64,000 nt of DNA from Bacteroides salyersiae WAL 10018 = DSM 18765 = JCM 12988 (GTDB taxonomy: Bacteria; Bacteroidota; Bacteroidia; Bacteroidales; Bacteroidaceae), in NCBI RefSeq assembly GCF_000381365.1, contig NZ_KB905467.1:799604-863603 (forward strand). Reading direction: 5' to 3'. The notes under the pieces were generated by a model. The model made no database searches. It was given only the letters and a program-made list of their open reading frames with translations, and had not been told where the DNA came from. Position 1 is the stretch's first letter. Each line of letters starts with the position of its first letter. The translations under genes and the position numbers were made by a program. Of this stretch, positions 1-8,198 are shown in pieces.

Positions 1-791
1 TTGGCATCGAGGTTGTATACTTCAATGAGTTTGTTGACAAAATCTTCTCCCCGTTGCTTGTTGGTAGTTTGTATATTGATGTTGGCAATGGAAGTCGTGT
101 TAGAAGTGCCGGCAATGCTCAGTGCCGCCAAATAAGCTTTTGCCATTTGAAGCGGAGGGGTGATTGTGATATAGATGGTTTCGTCGAATATCGGTTTGGT
201 ATTGGGACGTAACGACAGTGTCAGTCTGCCTGCCGGGGTATCCAGCAGGATCGGTAGTTGTTGGACGTGGGCTGCGATCTCTTCTCCGCCGATGTTCCCA
301 CTGATGTCCAGTGTGCTGTCCGGTTGCAGGACGACTTCAAAGTTGAATCCGGTTTTTAGTTTGTTGAGATCGGTAGCGGACATTTCAACGGCTATGGGGC
401 TGTCCGTATAGAGATCCCGTGATCCGATATGTCCTTTGGTGGTATAAGTGGCATATATCTTCAAAGCGGTCACCGCCTGTTTGATGAGAGATTTTGAGCG
501 GAGGATCTCCATCTCGTTTTCAATACTTCCGCTTGAAGAAAGGAAGCCCATGTCCTCAAGGGCGAGCATCTCACTGGCACGACTGCCTTTCTTGTCGTCT
601 TTTATCATGACGGTGGCGCTGACATTGTATACCGGAGTGGCATAACGCAAATAGAACCATGCACCTGCCCAGCAAAGGACGACGGAAAGGATAAACCATT
701 TCCAGTAGATGAAATAATTGAAAAGGAGATTTCTCAGTTCGTTCTTATTATCGGTTTCTTCAAAGGTATCTTCGGGAATAAACTCTTTCAT
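1..791 (-). CDS. Polysaccharide chain-length determinant / Wzc-like protein, N-terminal part
   Basis: Reading leftwards from an ATG at 789-791, the frame stays open to the window edge, so about 263 N-terminal residues are visible and the C-terminus is missing. The start reads MKEFIPEDTFEETDNKNELR, followed by a hydrophobic stretch near residues 31-47 (YWKWFILSVVLCWAGAWFYL), then a soluble region with the pattern of the periplasmic Wzz domain. This arrangement is typical of the inner-membrane co-polymerase that sets the length of exported polysaccharide. In Bacteroides it usually continues into a cytoplasmic tyrosine autokinase, but that part is not in view. It lies 47 bp downstream of the Wza-like gene in one operon. 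Confidence 0.8.
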   Translation of the reverse strand, partial: MKEFIPEDTFEETDNKNELRNLLFNYFIYWKWFILSVVLCWAGAWFYLRYATPVYNVSATVMIKDDKKGSRASEMLALEDMGFLSSSGSIENEMEILRSKSLIKQAVTALKIYATYTTKGHIGSRDLYTDSPIAVEMSATDLNKLKTGFNFEVVLQPDSTLDISGNIGGEEIAAHVQQLPILLDTPAGRLTLSLRPNTKPIFDETIYITITPPLQMAKAYLAALSIAGTSNTTSIANINIQTTNKQRGEDFVNKLIEVYNLDA

Positions 792-838
792 GAATGATGA
801 TTTATAATTTATAATTTAGATTTATGAAGGGGGTAGGG

Positions 839-1627
839 TCATTTGAACAGGGCGACTGCCAGTGACGTTAATGATGTCAGCACCGAAAGGATACTTATCC
901 ATGGGGTGATGGCACTCATCTCAGAACTTCTTATTTTCGATTTTCTCGGTTCTACATACAGGATGTCGTTCTGTTGCAGATAATAATATGGAGAGGAGAC
1001 GATACCCGGGTCTTTGAGGTCGAGCAGTACAATTTCTTTTCTGCCTTGCTCGTCTTCACGGAGTAGTTTCACGTTATTGCGTTTACCGTAAATGGTCATG
1101 TCACCTGCCATGGCAAGGGCTTCGAAGACATTTACTTTTTCATTGGCTACGGTGAACGTGTTTGGTTTGCCAACTTCACCCAATACGGAAAATTTATAGT
1201 TGACCATGCGTACGTTCACGATGGGTTCTTCTTTCAAAAAGGCTTTCAGACGTTCGCAGATCACTGTTTCGGCTGCTCCTTTGGTGAGTCCTCCGAGGTG
1301 GAGTTTGCCTAAAATGGGAAAATCGATATCCCCGTTGTTATCTACCAGATAAGTTTGTTGTGGCGTATTGCCGGTGCTGCCTGTTGTTGCCGGTGATTGC
1401 AGACTTCCGTTCAGATTGAACGGGGCGGCCAGTTCGGGTTCGGAGCAATGCACGGTAATGGTAAGCAGGTCTTTGGGCAGAATATGGGCATCATACAGGA
1501 AAGGTGGTTGTTCTGTGTATTTCAGGTATTCTCCATCCTGCATGTATGCAATATCTTTTTGGCTGCCGCATGAGCTGAGCAGTAAAAGAATTAGGGTGGG
1601 GAGGAATAGTGATTTAGTTAATTTCAT
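839..1627 (-). CDS. Polysaccharide export lipoprotein (Wza-like)
   Basis: A 262-residue protein with a lipoprotein signal peptide: hydrophobic core LFLPTLILLLLSS followed by the lipobox Cys at about residue 20. The middle part carries the Poly_export domain (about residues 45-120, including the segment DGDIDFPILGKLHLGGLTK-like) and a SLBB-type region (about 150-230). A hydrophobic C-terminal helix (ISILSVLTSLTSLAVALF) could cross the outer membrane as in Wza. Wza-family proteins form the outer-membrane channel for capsule or exopolysaccharide. It overlaps the end of the upstream glycosyltransferase gene by 14 bp, which implies translational coupling, and is followed by the Wzz/Wzc-like gene. 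Confidence 0.88.
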   Translation of the reverse strand: MKLTKSLFLPTLILLLLSSCGSQKDIAYMQDGEYLKYTEQPPFLYDAHILPKDLLTITVHCSEPELAAPFNLNGSLQSPATTGSTGNTPQQTYLVDNNGDIDFPILGKLHLGGLTKGAAETVICERLKAFLKEEPIVNVRMVNYKFSVLGEVGKPNTFTVANEKVNVFEALAMAGDMTIYGKRNNVKLLREDEQGRKEIVLLDLKDPGIVSSPYYYLQQNDILYVEPRKSKIRSSEMSAITPWISILSVLTSLTSLAVALFK

Positions 1628-3515
1628 AATCGGGTGTTGTTTTTTTATTGTTTTTCTTTTTGAGTTTCAGTCGCACGATATCCGACAGGTATTTCGGGGT
1701 GGAGACAAAGTTACGTTTCCACATTCTGCGGGGTTCTTTGATAAGCCGTCCCAACCATTCCAGTCCCATGGCGATCATCCATTGGGGAGGACGGGGAGTG
1801 GTGCCGCCGTAAAAGCCGAACACAGCTCCAATTCCGGAGATGAGACGGGCTTGGAGCAGATGGCGGTTGGCGGCAATCCACTTTTCTTGTTTTGGGGCTG
1901 TCATGCCGACAAATAATACATCGGGTTTGAATGCGTTTACGGCCGCTATCATCGCGGCTGTTTCTTCTTCAGAAAAACGGTCGCGGTAGGGAGGGCTATA
2001 AGTATTGACCCGGATATGAGGATGCTCTGCATGAATACGTTCGGTAATATGTGTCAGTGTGCGCTGTGAGGCTCCGAGATAAAAGACGGAACCGGCAACC
2101 TTATCGAGTTGCTGAAGTACGTGCCGGTGAAGGTCGGCACCGGCCATTTTGCGGATACGTATTCCGAAAAGCCAACGGACGGCGAATACAATGCCTGTAC
2201 CGTCGGGGATAAGCGCATCACTTTGCAGAAGGGCTTTTTTGAATTCTGTATCCCGGTGGGAAGTTACCCATGAGTGCGGATTGATGGTATTCACCACCAC
2301 TTGCCGTTTGGGGATGGAATCAAAGCGGTAGTTGGTGGTGACGGAGAAATCTCCCAAAGGGATGGATGGGGATTGCTCCGATATTTTATTAAGCTCAGAA
2401 TTGCCTGCTATTCTTTTCCTCCGTTGGTTGAGATAGACGTTAAAAAGAACGCCTGTCATGAGGTCAATCGTTAATAGGATATTGATATTGAGCCGTTTGT
2501 ACAGAGAAATGTTCAGTGCGGTAAGACACAAGGTCGTTACTGTTAAAATCAATGTGATTTTACGGTGACTGTAACCCAAATCAAGAAGTTTGTGATGGAT
2601 ATGGTTGCGGTCGGGGTTGAAAATCGGTTTTCCTTGACTGGCGCGTACACACATCACTCTGGCTGTGTCAAATAGAGGGACAAATAATACGGACCAGGCA
2701 ATAATGATAGGAGGGATACTTGGTGCAGTATTGTTGGCGGATGTTTGCATGCTATAATATATGGCAAGAAAACTAAGCATATAGCCTAAGGTCAGAGAGC
2801 CGGTATCACCCATAAACAGTTTTCTTTTGGCAATGGTGTTGTAATACAGGAAAGGGATGAGGGTACCTGTGATGGCGAAAGCCAGAATAGAAGTAGTCCG
2901 GTTTCCTGCAATGAGTAGACTGCTACCCAAAATAACGGATGCTACAATACTGAGTGTTGCTGCCAGACCGTCTACTCCGTCAATGAGATTGAGAGAATTG
3001 ATGATATAAACAGTTAGCAGTGTTGTAAACGGTATTCCAATATAAGGGGATAATTCATATATGCCCAATAAACCATAGAGGTTGTCAATATAAGTTCCGG
3101 AAGATATCAATAGAAGGGCAGATAAAATCTGGATGATGAATTTGTGGGAATATCGGACACCAATCAAATCGTCTTTAATACCTAACAATACTAAAGGAAG
3201 TGCTCCACATATCATGAAAGAAAGGCGGATAATGGATTGTGCTGAATAATTGATGAAATATTCAGTGGTATATATGGCTTGTAAACCAGATACCGAAAGG
3301 AAGCTGAGCATAATTACGGGAAAAAAAGTAATACCGGCAAGTCGGGGAATCGGGCTTTTATGGGATTTCCGCTTGTCAGGCATATCATATAGACGTTTTC
3401 TTCTGGATATTAGAAGAATACGAGGCAGCATAATGCTTTCAATAAAAATGGCAATAAAAAAAGAAGCTGCACAACATGTTATCACACCAAATGTAGAGTT
3501 TATTAGGCTATTCAT
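1614..3515 (-). CDS. Fused WecA-like sugar-phosphate transferase and WecG/TagA-like glycosyltransferase
   Basis: A 633-residue two-domain protein. Residues 1-360 are a multi-pass membrane domain of the WecA/TagO/MraY family, with the motifs KDDLIG (114-119), NLIDGVDGLA (176-185), MGDTGS (235-240) and the HIHH motif (305-308). These enzymes load a sugar phosphate onto undecaprenyl phosphate. After a linker, residues of about 405-610 form a WecG/TagA/CpsF (GT26) domain with DALIPDGTGI and VGMTAPKQEKW; this family adds the second sugar. I infer that one polypeptide performs the first two steps of repeat-unit assembly. It is the first gene of the leftward operon; its ATG is 18 bp from the left arm of the invertible segment, so its expression probably depends on that segment's orientation. 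Confidence 0.87.
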   Translation of the reverse strand: MNSLINSTFGVITCCAASFFIAIFIESIMLPRILLISRRKRLYDMPDKRKSHKSPIPRLAGITFFPVIMLSFLSVSGLQAIYTTEYFINYSAQSIIRLSFMICGALPLVLLGIKDDLIGVRYSHKFIIQILSALLLISSGTYIDNLYGLLGIYELSPYIGIPFTTLLTVYIINSLNLIDGVDGLAATLSIVASVILGSSLLIAGNRTTSILAFAITGTLIPFLYYNTIAKRKLFMGDTGSLTLGYMLSFLAIYYSMQTSANNTAPSIPPIIIAWSVLFVPLFDTARVMCVRASQGKPIFNPDRNHIHHKLLDLGYSHRKITLILTVTTLCLTALNISLYKRLNINILLTIDLMTGVLFNVYLNQRRKRIAGNSELNKISEQSPSIPLGDFSVTTNYRFDSIPKRQVVVNTINPHSWVTSHRDTEFKKALLQSDALIPDGTGIVFAVRWLFGIRIRKMAGADLHRHVLQQLDKVAGSVFYLGASQRTLTHITERIHAEHPHIRVNTYSPPYRDRFSEEETAAMIAAVNAFKPDVLFVGMTAPKQEKWIAANRHLLQARLISGIGAVFGFYGGTTPRPPQWMIAMGLEWLGRLIKEPRRMWKRNFVSTPKYLSDIVRLKLKKKNNKKTTPDYEIN

Positions 3516-3533
3516 TGTTTGTTTTCATATTGT

Positions 3534-3564
3534 TCTCTTACTTATTAGGTAAGGGAACGACTAA
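3534..3564. repeat. Left inverted repeat of invertible segment (31 bp)
   Basis: This 31-bp arm is the exact reverse complement of 3840-3870. Inside it is a small palindrome, CTTAC-N7-GTAAG (3537-3553), close to the GTTAC-N7-GTAAC form I recall for recombination sites of Bacteroides polysaccharide promoters. It starts 18 bp upstream of the WecA/TagA start codon. Confidence 0.9.
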
Positions 3565-3839
3565 TACTGAATGATTCGCCGAAAATTTATATTATGTTAA
3601 TCTAGATGAGAGAATTTGGAGTGTTAGTGTTGTCTTAAGTCTCTATTGTAGATCCCTGATTGATGTATTATAGTAATGACATTAAACAATAAATTTATAT
3701 CAGATCCAAATACTCTGATTGTTGTCTTTTCTATATTACATGTAATAGGATTCTACATAAGTGATTTAACTCACATATGTCACTAAAAAAACTTTAGGAT
3801 TCAAAAATTATATAAAATCTTGCCGCGAATAATGAATTG
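3565..3839. promoter_or_regulatory. Putative invertible promoter segment (phase-variation switch)
   Basis: A 275-bp AT-rich segment without an ORF, bounded by perfect 31-bp inverted repeats and placed between a polysaccharide operon and a tyrosine recombinase gene. This is the layout of Bacteroides invertible promoters. I looked for TTTG-N19..21-TAnnTTTG on both strands and found only partial matches: on the minus strand TAAATTTT at 3589-3582, and on the plus strand a stretch ending in ATCTTG near 3822. The promoter and the present ON/OFF state therefore cannot be assigned from sequence alone. Confidence 0.8.
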
Positions 3840-3870
3840 TTAGTCGTTCCCTTACCTAATAAGTAAGAGA
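3840..3870. repeat. Right inverted repeat of invertible segment (31 bp)
   Basis: Exact reverse complement of 3534-3564. It overlaps the 3' end of the tyrosine recombinase gene: the last four codons (Ser-Leu-Thr-Tyr) and the stop codon lie inside the repeat. Inversion therefore leaves the recombinase reading frame unchanged. Confidence 0.9.
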
Positions 3871-4797
3871 CTTCTTTTTGGTAATATTTTTTCTTTTCGA
3901 AGTTACTGCCGAAATAACTTTTTTATTTGCATCGCTCATCGTTTTATTATCCAATGATTCCAGATAGACATAGGTTACTTTTTCCGAGGAATGTCCCATG
4001 CCCGTGCTGATGATTGAAACTGGAATGCCATTTTCGCGCGCAGTGCTTGCCCATGTATGGCGGGCTACATATGAAGTCAATTGCGGAGTTATTTTTATTA
4101 AGTCTGATATTCGGTGCAAATGTTTGTTGTAGAGCCGCAAGGCGCTTTTATATTGTCTGTATCCTGTTTCTCCTGTTGCTGTGAGTATGGGTAGCAGATA
4201 AGCGGAATCTTTGCATCTGCATGCGTAGCGTTTTATAATTTTGGCAGCACACTTTTCGATGGTGATATACAGTTGTTGTCCCGTTTTTTGGCGACGATAA
4301 ATTAATATGTTTCCATTTACGTTGCTTTTGCGTAAATAGGCTAAATCGACAAATGGAATTCCCTGCAAATAGAAACTGAGTAGGAACATGTCACGGCTGA
4401 ATTCTAATTGCGGACAATGGCTTAAGTCGGTTTCCAAAAGCTGGTTGATAAGGACTGGCTTTATAGCTCGTTTGGCTGTGGCGTCACATCCGACGAAAAC
4501 ATTCTCGAAAATTTCCTTGGTGTTCAGCGTGGCTACTCCGGCAGTGACAGCCTGGTTGAAAATAGATCGTAGCATGCGCATGTAAAGAGAAACTGTGTTG
4601 TCGAACAGCCCTTTTTGAAAAAGGTGCTGTTCGAACGCTTTTATGAGCTCTGGAGTGATCTTGTCAAAATGCATGTCGGGAGCATTGGTGAACAATTGCA
4701 ACCGGTGCAGTGTGCTTAGATAGCTGTCGGCAGTGCTGTATCTGCCGGATAATTTTGCTTTTTTAATCAATGATTCTGTGAAGATTTGTATTTCCAT
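3856..4797 (-). CDS. Tyrosine site-specific recombinase (putative DNA invertase)
   Basis: A 313-residue phage-integrase-family protein. It has an N-terminal SAM-like DNA-binding region (about 1-110) and a C-terminal catalytic domain with K171 (RRQKTGQ), R246-H247 (YVARHTWAS), H269 (GMGHSS) and the probable nucleophile Y278 (TYVYLESLD). The position where the first catalytic Arg normally sits reads YLQGIPFVDL, and the first His of the HxxR box is Tyr. Similar departures are known in Bacteroidetes recombinases such as IntDOT. It reads toward the invertible segment and ends inside its right repeat, so the adjacent repeats are its likely substrate. A broader or distant target is also possible. 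Confidence 0.88.
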   Translation of the reverse strand: MEIQIFTESLIKKAKLSGRYSTADSYLSTLHRLQLFTNAPDMHFDKITPELIKAFEQHLFQKGLFDNTVSLYMRMLRSIFNQAVTAGVATLNTKEIFENVFVGCDATAKRAIKPVLINQLLETDLSHCPQLEFSRDMFLLSFYLQGIPFVDLAYLRKSNVNGNILIYRRQKTGQQLYITIEKCAAKIIKRYACRCKDSAYLLPILTATGETGYRQYKSALRLYNKHLHRISDLIKITPQLTSYVARHTWASTARENGIPVSIISTGMGHSSEKVTYVYLESLDNKTMSDANKKVISAVTSKRKNITKKKSLTY

Positions 4798-5036
4798 TTT
4801 TTGGTTTTCTTTTTTTTATTTGTTCAATAAACAAAGTTTGTGCCTGGAATGATTTTAGTAGTTCAGATAATGGGCAGGTAAAGGTATGGTAAAAAAAAGA
4901 GCACTCTGCAATGCTTCTTCTATGATTTTATTTTGAATGACTGAATCGGCATTAACAAAAGAATCTGTAATTAGAGTGATGGATAATAGTATTTGCTGTT
5001 TTTTCGCAGGGTATTAATCATTTTAATGGAGAAATT

Positions 5037-5645
5037 ATGGTAATAGCTTATTTAAGAGTAAGTACGGAAAAACAATTTTTAGCCAACCAGAAGGAGGAGA
5101 TTTTAAGGTTCGCGGAAAAGAACGGGCTGAGTATTGACAAATGGTACACTGAGACAGTGAGTGGGAGTGTAAGTACAAAAGAACGGAAATTGGCACCGTT
5201 GCTGAGACAGATGAAACCCGGAGATACTCTCATCGTGACGGAAATTTCGAGGCTGAGCAGGACGCTACTGGAAATCATGACAATTCTGAATTCGTGCATC
5301 AAAAAACAGGTGGTGCTGTATAGCACGAAGGAGGGGTATGTGTTTCAGAATGATATAAATAGTAAAGTACTGGGATTTGCATTTGGGCTGATGGCCGAGA
5401 TAGAGCGCAACCTTATATCGATGCGTACAAAAGAAGCATTGGCACGACGGAAGCAGGAGGGAATACCTTTGGGGAGGCGGAAAGGGGATAATCCGAAATT
5501 GCAGTTGCTGTATGAAAATAAGAGGTATATTCTGAAACAGGCGAGAAGTGGTGCCAAGCACGCGAAGCTGGCACGTGAGTTCGGGGTATCCCGTACTACC
5601 ATGTTCCGCTTCTTAAAAGCTGAAGGAATGACGGCAACGGCCTGA
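5037..5645 (+). CDS. Serine recombinase of the resolvase/invertase family
   Basis: A 202-residue protein with the small serine recombinase layout. The catalytic Ser9 lies in AYLRVSTEKQ, followed by the conserved EISRLSRT motif, the FGLMAEIERNLISMRTKEAL long helix (E helix), and a C-terminal helix-turn-helix (about 160-195, KLAREFGVSRTTMFRFLK). This size and architecture fit Hin-like invertases and the Bacteroides Mpi family, which flip many capsule promoters. It is divergent from the tyrosine recombinase, separated by 239 bp. Whether it acts on the local repeats, on distant sites, or both cannot be told from this window. The start ATG is preceded by GGAG. Confidence 0.87.
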   Translation: MVIAYLRVSTEKQFLANQKEEILRFAEKNGLSIDKWYTETVSGSVSTKERKLAPLLRQMKPGDTLIVTEISRLSRTLLEIMTILNSCIKKQVVLYSTKEGYVFQNDINSKVLGFAFGLMAEIERNLISMRTKEALARRKQEGIPLGRRKGDNPKLQLLYENKRYILKQARSGAKHAKLAREFGVSRTTMFRFLKAEGMTATA

Positions 5646-5678
5646 ATAAGTTAATTGATGCCGTTGGGCTGATTTAAA

Positions 5679-5737
5679 AATTGTGAACTGTGAATTTGTC
5701 TGGCTTGACACCGTACGACAATTCCCAGTTCACAATT
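5679..5737. repeat. Intergenic hairpin (about 20-bp imperfect arms)
   Basis: The arms at 5679-5699 and 5718-5737 are near-perfect reverse complements (AATTGTGAACTG core) around an 18-nt loop. It lies between the convergent serine recombinase and HdeD-like genes and could terminate transcription from both sides. It belongs to the long low-complexity hairpin class seen repeatedly in this window. Confidence 0.7.
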
Positions 5738-5809
5738 CTTGATTTAAAAGTTTGTTTCGATTTCCTCCGGTATGATTTATATGATCGGGAGGAAAACAGA
5801 AACCGGTGC

Positions 5810-6376
5810 TTAATTATTGGCTCTTTTATGCAGATTCTTAAGTTCGAATGCGAGCATGAATCTGAAGAAACCGATAATAAGGAAGGTGAATGAAATCATA
5901 TAGACCGCATACAATGCACCTACTGCCGGTTGCCACAAAATGAGCAGCGAACAGAGAATGGCAAGAATGCCGAAAGCCATGTACCATCCCCAATCGCGGG
6001 TGCCATACCGTTTGAGGTCCATCGAATAACCGGTGGCAGAGAAACCACGGAACATAAGCCAAAAGGCAATGAGGAACGGAATGATTTCCATGCTGACCAT
6101 CGGGTAGGCCACGAGGTAAATGCCGATGATGAGGTCGATGATACCGCCGGCAAGATACCAGCCCCAACTGGATACATGCTTGTTGCTTATTGCAAAAAGG
6201 ATTTCAAGAATACCACTGATCAGCATGGAAATACTGAAGACAATGCTCAGGGCTACGTAACTGCTTAGCGGAGCAAACATAAGGCATATCGCCACACCGA
6301 TATACAAAATACCTAAAATAAGGGACATCCACCAGTTCTTGACTGAGTGCTCGATCCCATCGAATACTGTTTTCAT
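5810..6376 (-). CDS. HdeD family (DUF308) membrane protein
   Basis: A 188-residue, very hydrophobic protein with about six transmembrane helices arranged as repeated pairs, each containing the GWYLAGGIIDLIIGIYL-type motif typical of DUF308/HdeD. HdeD in E. coli is linked to acid resistance at high cell density, but the molecular activity is not known. It stands alone, divergent from tpx and convergent with the serine recombinase gene. The family assignment is secure; the role is inferred only from the family. Confidence 0.83.
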   Translation of the reverse strand: MKTVFDGIEHSVKNWWMSLILGILYIGVAICLMFAPLSSYVALSIVFSISMLISGILEILFAISNKHVSSWGWYLAGGIIDLIIGIYLVAYPMVSMEIIPFLIAFWLMFRGFSATGYSMDLKRYGTRDWGWYMAFGILAILCSLLILWQPAVGALYAVYMISFTFLIIGFFRFMLAFELKNLHKRANN

Positions 6377-6547
6377 ACGAATGTTGTTTTATGAATTGAT
6401 ACTATAATTTTGTTAGGAAAGTAACAAATAAAGGTGGAAAAGGTTTTTTTTCTGTGAACCTATTGTGAATTTTAATTGTTGTATATTCAAACGGATGAAA
6501 ATCCGGATTCTCTAAGAATAATAAATTATTAAATAGTAAATATCTTT

Positions 6548-7051
6548 ATGGCAACAACAAATTTCAAAGGACAACCGGTAAAACTGATCGGTGAATTTAT
6601 ACAAGTAGGTAAAGTAGCTCCGGATTTCGAGCTGGTGAAAACTGATTTGTCTTCTTTCTCTCTGAAAGATCTGAAAGGCAAAAATGTGGTTCTTAATATT
6701 TTTCCGAGTCTTGACACAAGTGTATGTGCTACTTCGGTACGTAAGTTCAATAAGATGGCAGCCGGATTGAAAGATACGGTGGTGTTGGCTATCTCTAAAG
6801 ACCTTCCGTTTGCACATGCTCGGTTCTGTACCACAGAAGGCATCGAAAATGTGGTTCCTCTGTCGGATTTCCGTTATTCGGATTTTGACGAAAGCTATGG
6901 TGTACGCATGGCCGATGGTCCGCTTGCAGGTTTGCTGGCGCGTTCGGTAGTGGTGATTGGCAAAGATGGCACGGTAGCTTATACGGAACTCGTGCCGGAG
7001 ATTACTCAGGAGCCTGATTATGAGAAGGCATTAGCCGCCGTGAAAGAATAG
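6548..7051 (+). CDS. tpx: Thiol peroxidase (atypical 2-Cys peroxiredoxin)
   Basis: A 167-residue protein that reduces hydrogen and organic peroxides in the cytoplasm using thioredoxin. The Tpx signature is clear: the peroxidatic Cys60 in SLDTSVCATSVRKFN and the resolving Cys94 in HARFCTTEGIENV, the spacing expected for Tpx. Length matches the family (about 165). It is monocistronic: a GC-rich hairpin follows at 7080-7102. A TATCTTTA stretch overlaps the start codon, so the true promoter lies further upstream and I could not place it. Confidence 0.95.
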   Translation: MATTNFKGQPVKLIGEFIQVGKVAPDFELVKTDLSSFSLKDLKGKNVVLNIFPSLDTSVCATSVRKFNKMAAGLKDTVVLAISKDLPFAHARFCTTEGIENVVPLSDFRYSDFDESYGVRMADGPLAGLLARSVVVIGKDGTVAYTELVPEITQEPDYEKALAAVKE

Positions 7052-7079
7052 AAAAGGCATTATGAAAAGAGCGTATCCG

Positions 7080-7112
7080 TGCCCATAGCTTAAGGATGGG
7101 CATGGGTTTTGA
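7080..7112 (+). terminator. Probable tpx terminator
   Basis: TGCCCAT (7080-7086) and ATGGGCA (7096-7102) form a 7-bp stem with a 9-nt loop, followed by a T-rich stretch (TGGGTTTTGAAAATTTT). It lies 28 bp after the tpx stop codon. Confidence 0.55.
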
Positions 7113-7222
7113 AAATTTTGACCTAATAGGAGCTGGCCTATGGATTCGGTAATTCGCCGGATCTTCAGTTCTTGTTAGGTTGTGTTTTTTTTAAAAGGTA
7201 TCAATAACCTAAACCAAGCAAC

Positions 7223-8107
7223 ATGAATAAAAAACAAATGTGGTTCATCGCCCTGGCATTTCTGGGTGTAGGGACAGTGTCGGCTCAAACGGAGACGGCA
7301 GAAGGTACTTCTCCATGGACGAGAGAAGGAAATTTAGGGTTGAAACTGACCCAAGTAAGTTTGACAAACTGGGCTGCCGGTGGTGATAACTCCGTAGCTT
7401 TTGACTTTCAAGGCGCTTATCAGGCCAATTATAAAAAAGGAAAACATCTTTGGAACAACCGGCTTGAACTGGCTTACGGATTGAACAGGACCGGCGAAGA
7501 CGGGACGAAGAAAGCCAATGATAAAATCTACCTGAACTCTAATTACGGATATTCTATTGCAAAAAGCTGGTATGCCAGTGCATTTGCTACTTTCCAGACG
7601 CAATTCTCGCCCGGATATGATTATAGTATAAGCAAGGATATTTCTGTTTCCGAATTTATGTCCCCTGCCTATCTCACCACCGGATTGGGATTTACTTATG
7701 AACCGAATAAGATTTTCACCGTGGTGTTGTCACCGGCTTCTTGGCGCGGAACGTTTGTGCTGAACGATCGCCTGTCCGATGAAGGGGCTTATGGGGTAGA
7801 TCCGGGAAAGCATCTGTTATCCAGTTTCGGAGCTAATCTGAAAGGGGAAGTGCGGTATGAATTCATGAAGAATATGACGGTTTATTCTCGTCTGGATTTA
7901 TATTCCGATTACCTGCACAAACCGCAGAATATCGACGTGAACTGGGAAGTACAGATCAATATGGCCATCAATAAATGGTTCTCGACTACTCTGACCACTA
8001 ATCTGGTGTATGATGATGATGTGAAAATTGCACAGAAAGACGGAACGAAAGGACCGAGAGTGCAGTTCAAAGAAATATTAGGAGTGGGGTTACAATTTAA
8101 TTTCTGA
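7223..8107 (+). CDS. DUF3078 outer-membrane beta-barrel protein
   Basis: A 294-residue protein with a cleavable signal peptide (KQMWFIALAFLGVGTVSAQ, cleavage near residue 21). The mature part is made of alternating amphipathic beta strands (for example LKLTQVSLTNWAAGGDNSVA and repeated aromatic-ended strands) and ends in Phe (GVGLQFNF), the usual outer-membrane insertion signal. These are features of DUF3078 proteins in Bacteroidetes, whose function is unknown. It appears to be a single-gene unit that ends in a perfect 27-bp inverted repeat shared with the convergent dedA-like gene. Confidence 0.82.
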   Translation: MNKKQMWFIALAFLGVGTVSAQTETAEGTSPWTREGNLGLKLTQVSLTNWAAGGDNSVAFDFQGAYQANYKKGKHLWNNRLELAYGLNRTGEDGTKKANDKIYLNSNYGYSIAKSWYASAFATFQTQFSPGYDYSISKDISVSEFMSPAYLTTGLGFTYEPNKIFTVVLSPASWRGTFVLNDRLSDEGAYGVDPGKHLLSSFGANLKGEVRYEFMKNMTVYSRLDLYSDYLHKPQNIDVNWEVQINMAINKWFSTTLTTNLVYDDDVKIAQKDGTKGPRVQFKEILGVGLQFNF

Positions 8108-8113
8108 CTGATT

Positions 8114-8193
8114 GAATTATGAATTCTGATTTATGAATTATGCCATGCGGTATGACAACGCAGTTGTAATTCATAAATCAGAATTCATAATTC
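8114..8193. terminator. Perfect 27-bp inverted repeat between convergent genes
   Basis: The arms at 8114-8140 and 8167-8193 match exactly as reverse complements over 27 bp, with a 26-nt loop. The arms are built from the words GAATTATG and TTATGAATT. Placed between two convergent stop codons, it probably acts as a bidirectional terminator. Confidence 0.75.
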
Positions 8194-8198
8194 GGAAA

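Noticed and set aside
3565..3839. Assignment of the switch as ON or OFF
   Set aside because: Only 6-7 of 8 matches to the -7 box occur on either strand, without a -33 TTTG at the right distance, so no orientation call is justified.
5037..5645. Naming the serine recombinase mpi
   Set aside because: It fits the family and size, but I cannot align it to the B. fragilis protein here, and the 16S does not look like B. fragilis.
5838..6268. Overlapping ORFs opposite or out of frame with the HdeD-like gene
   Set aside because: Their products are His/Arg-rich or unstructured shadows; only the 188-residue frame gives the DUF308 helix pattern.
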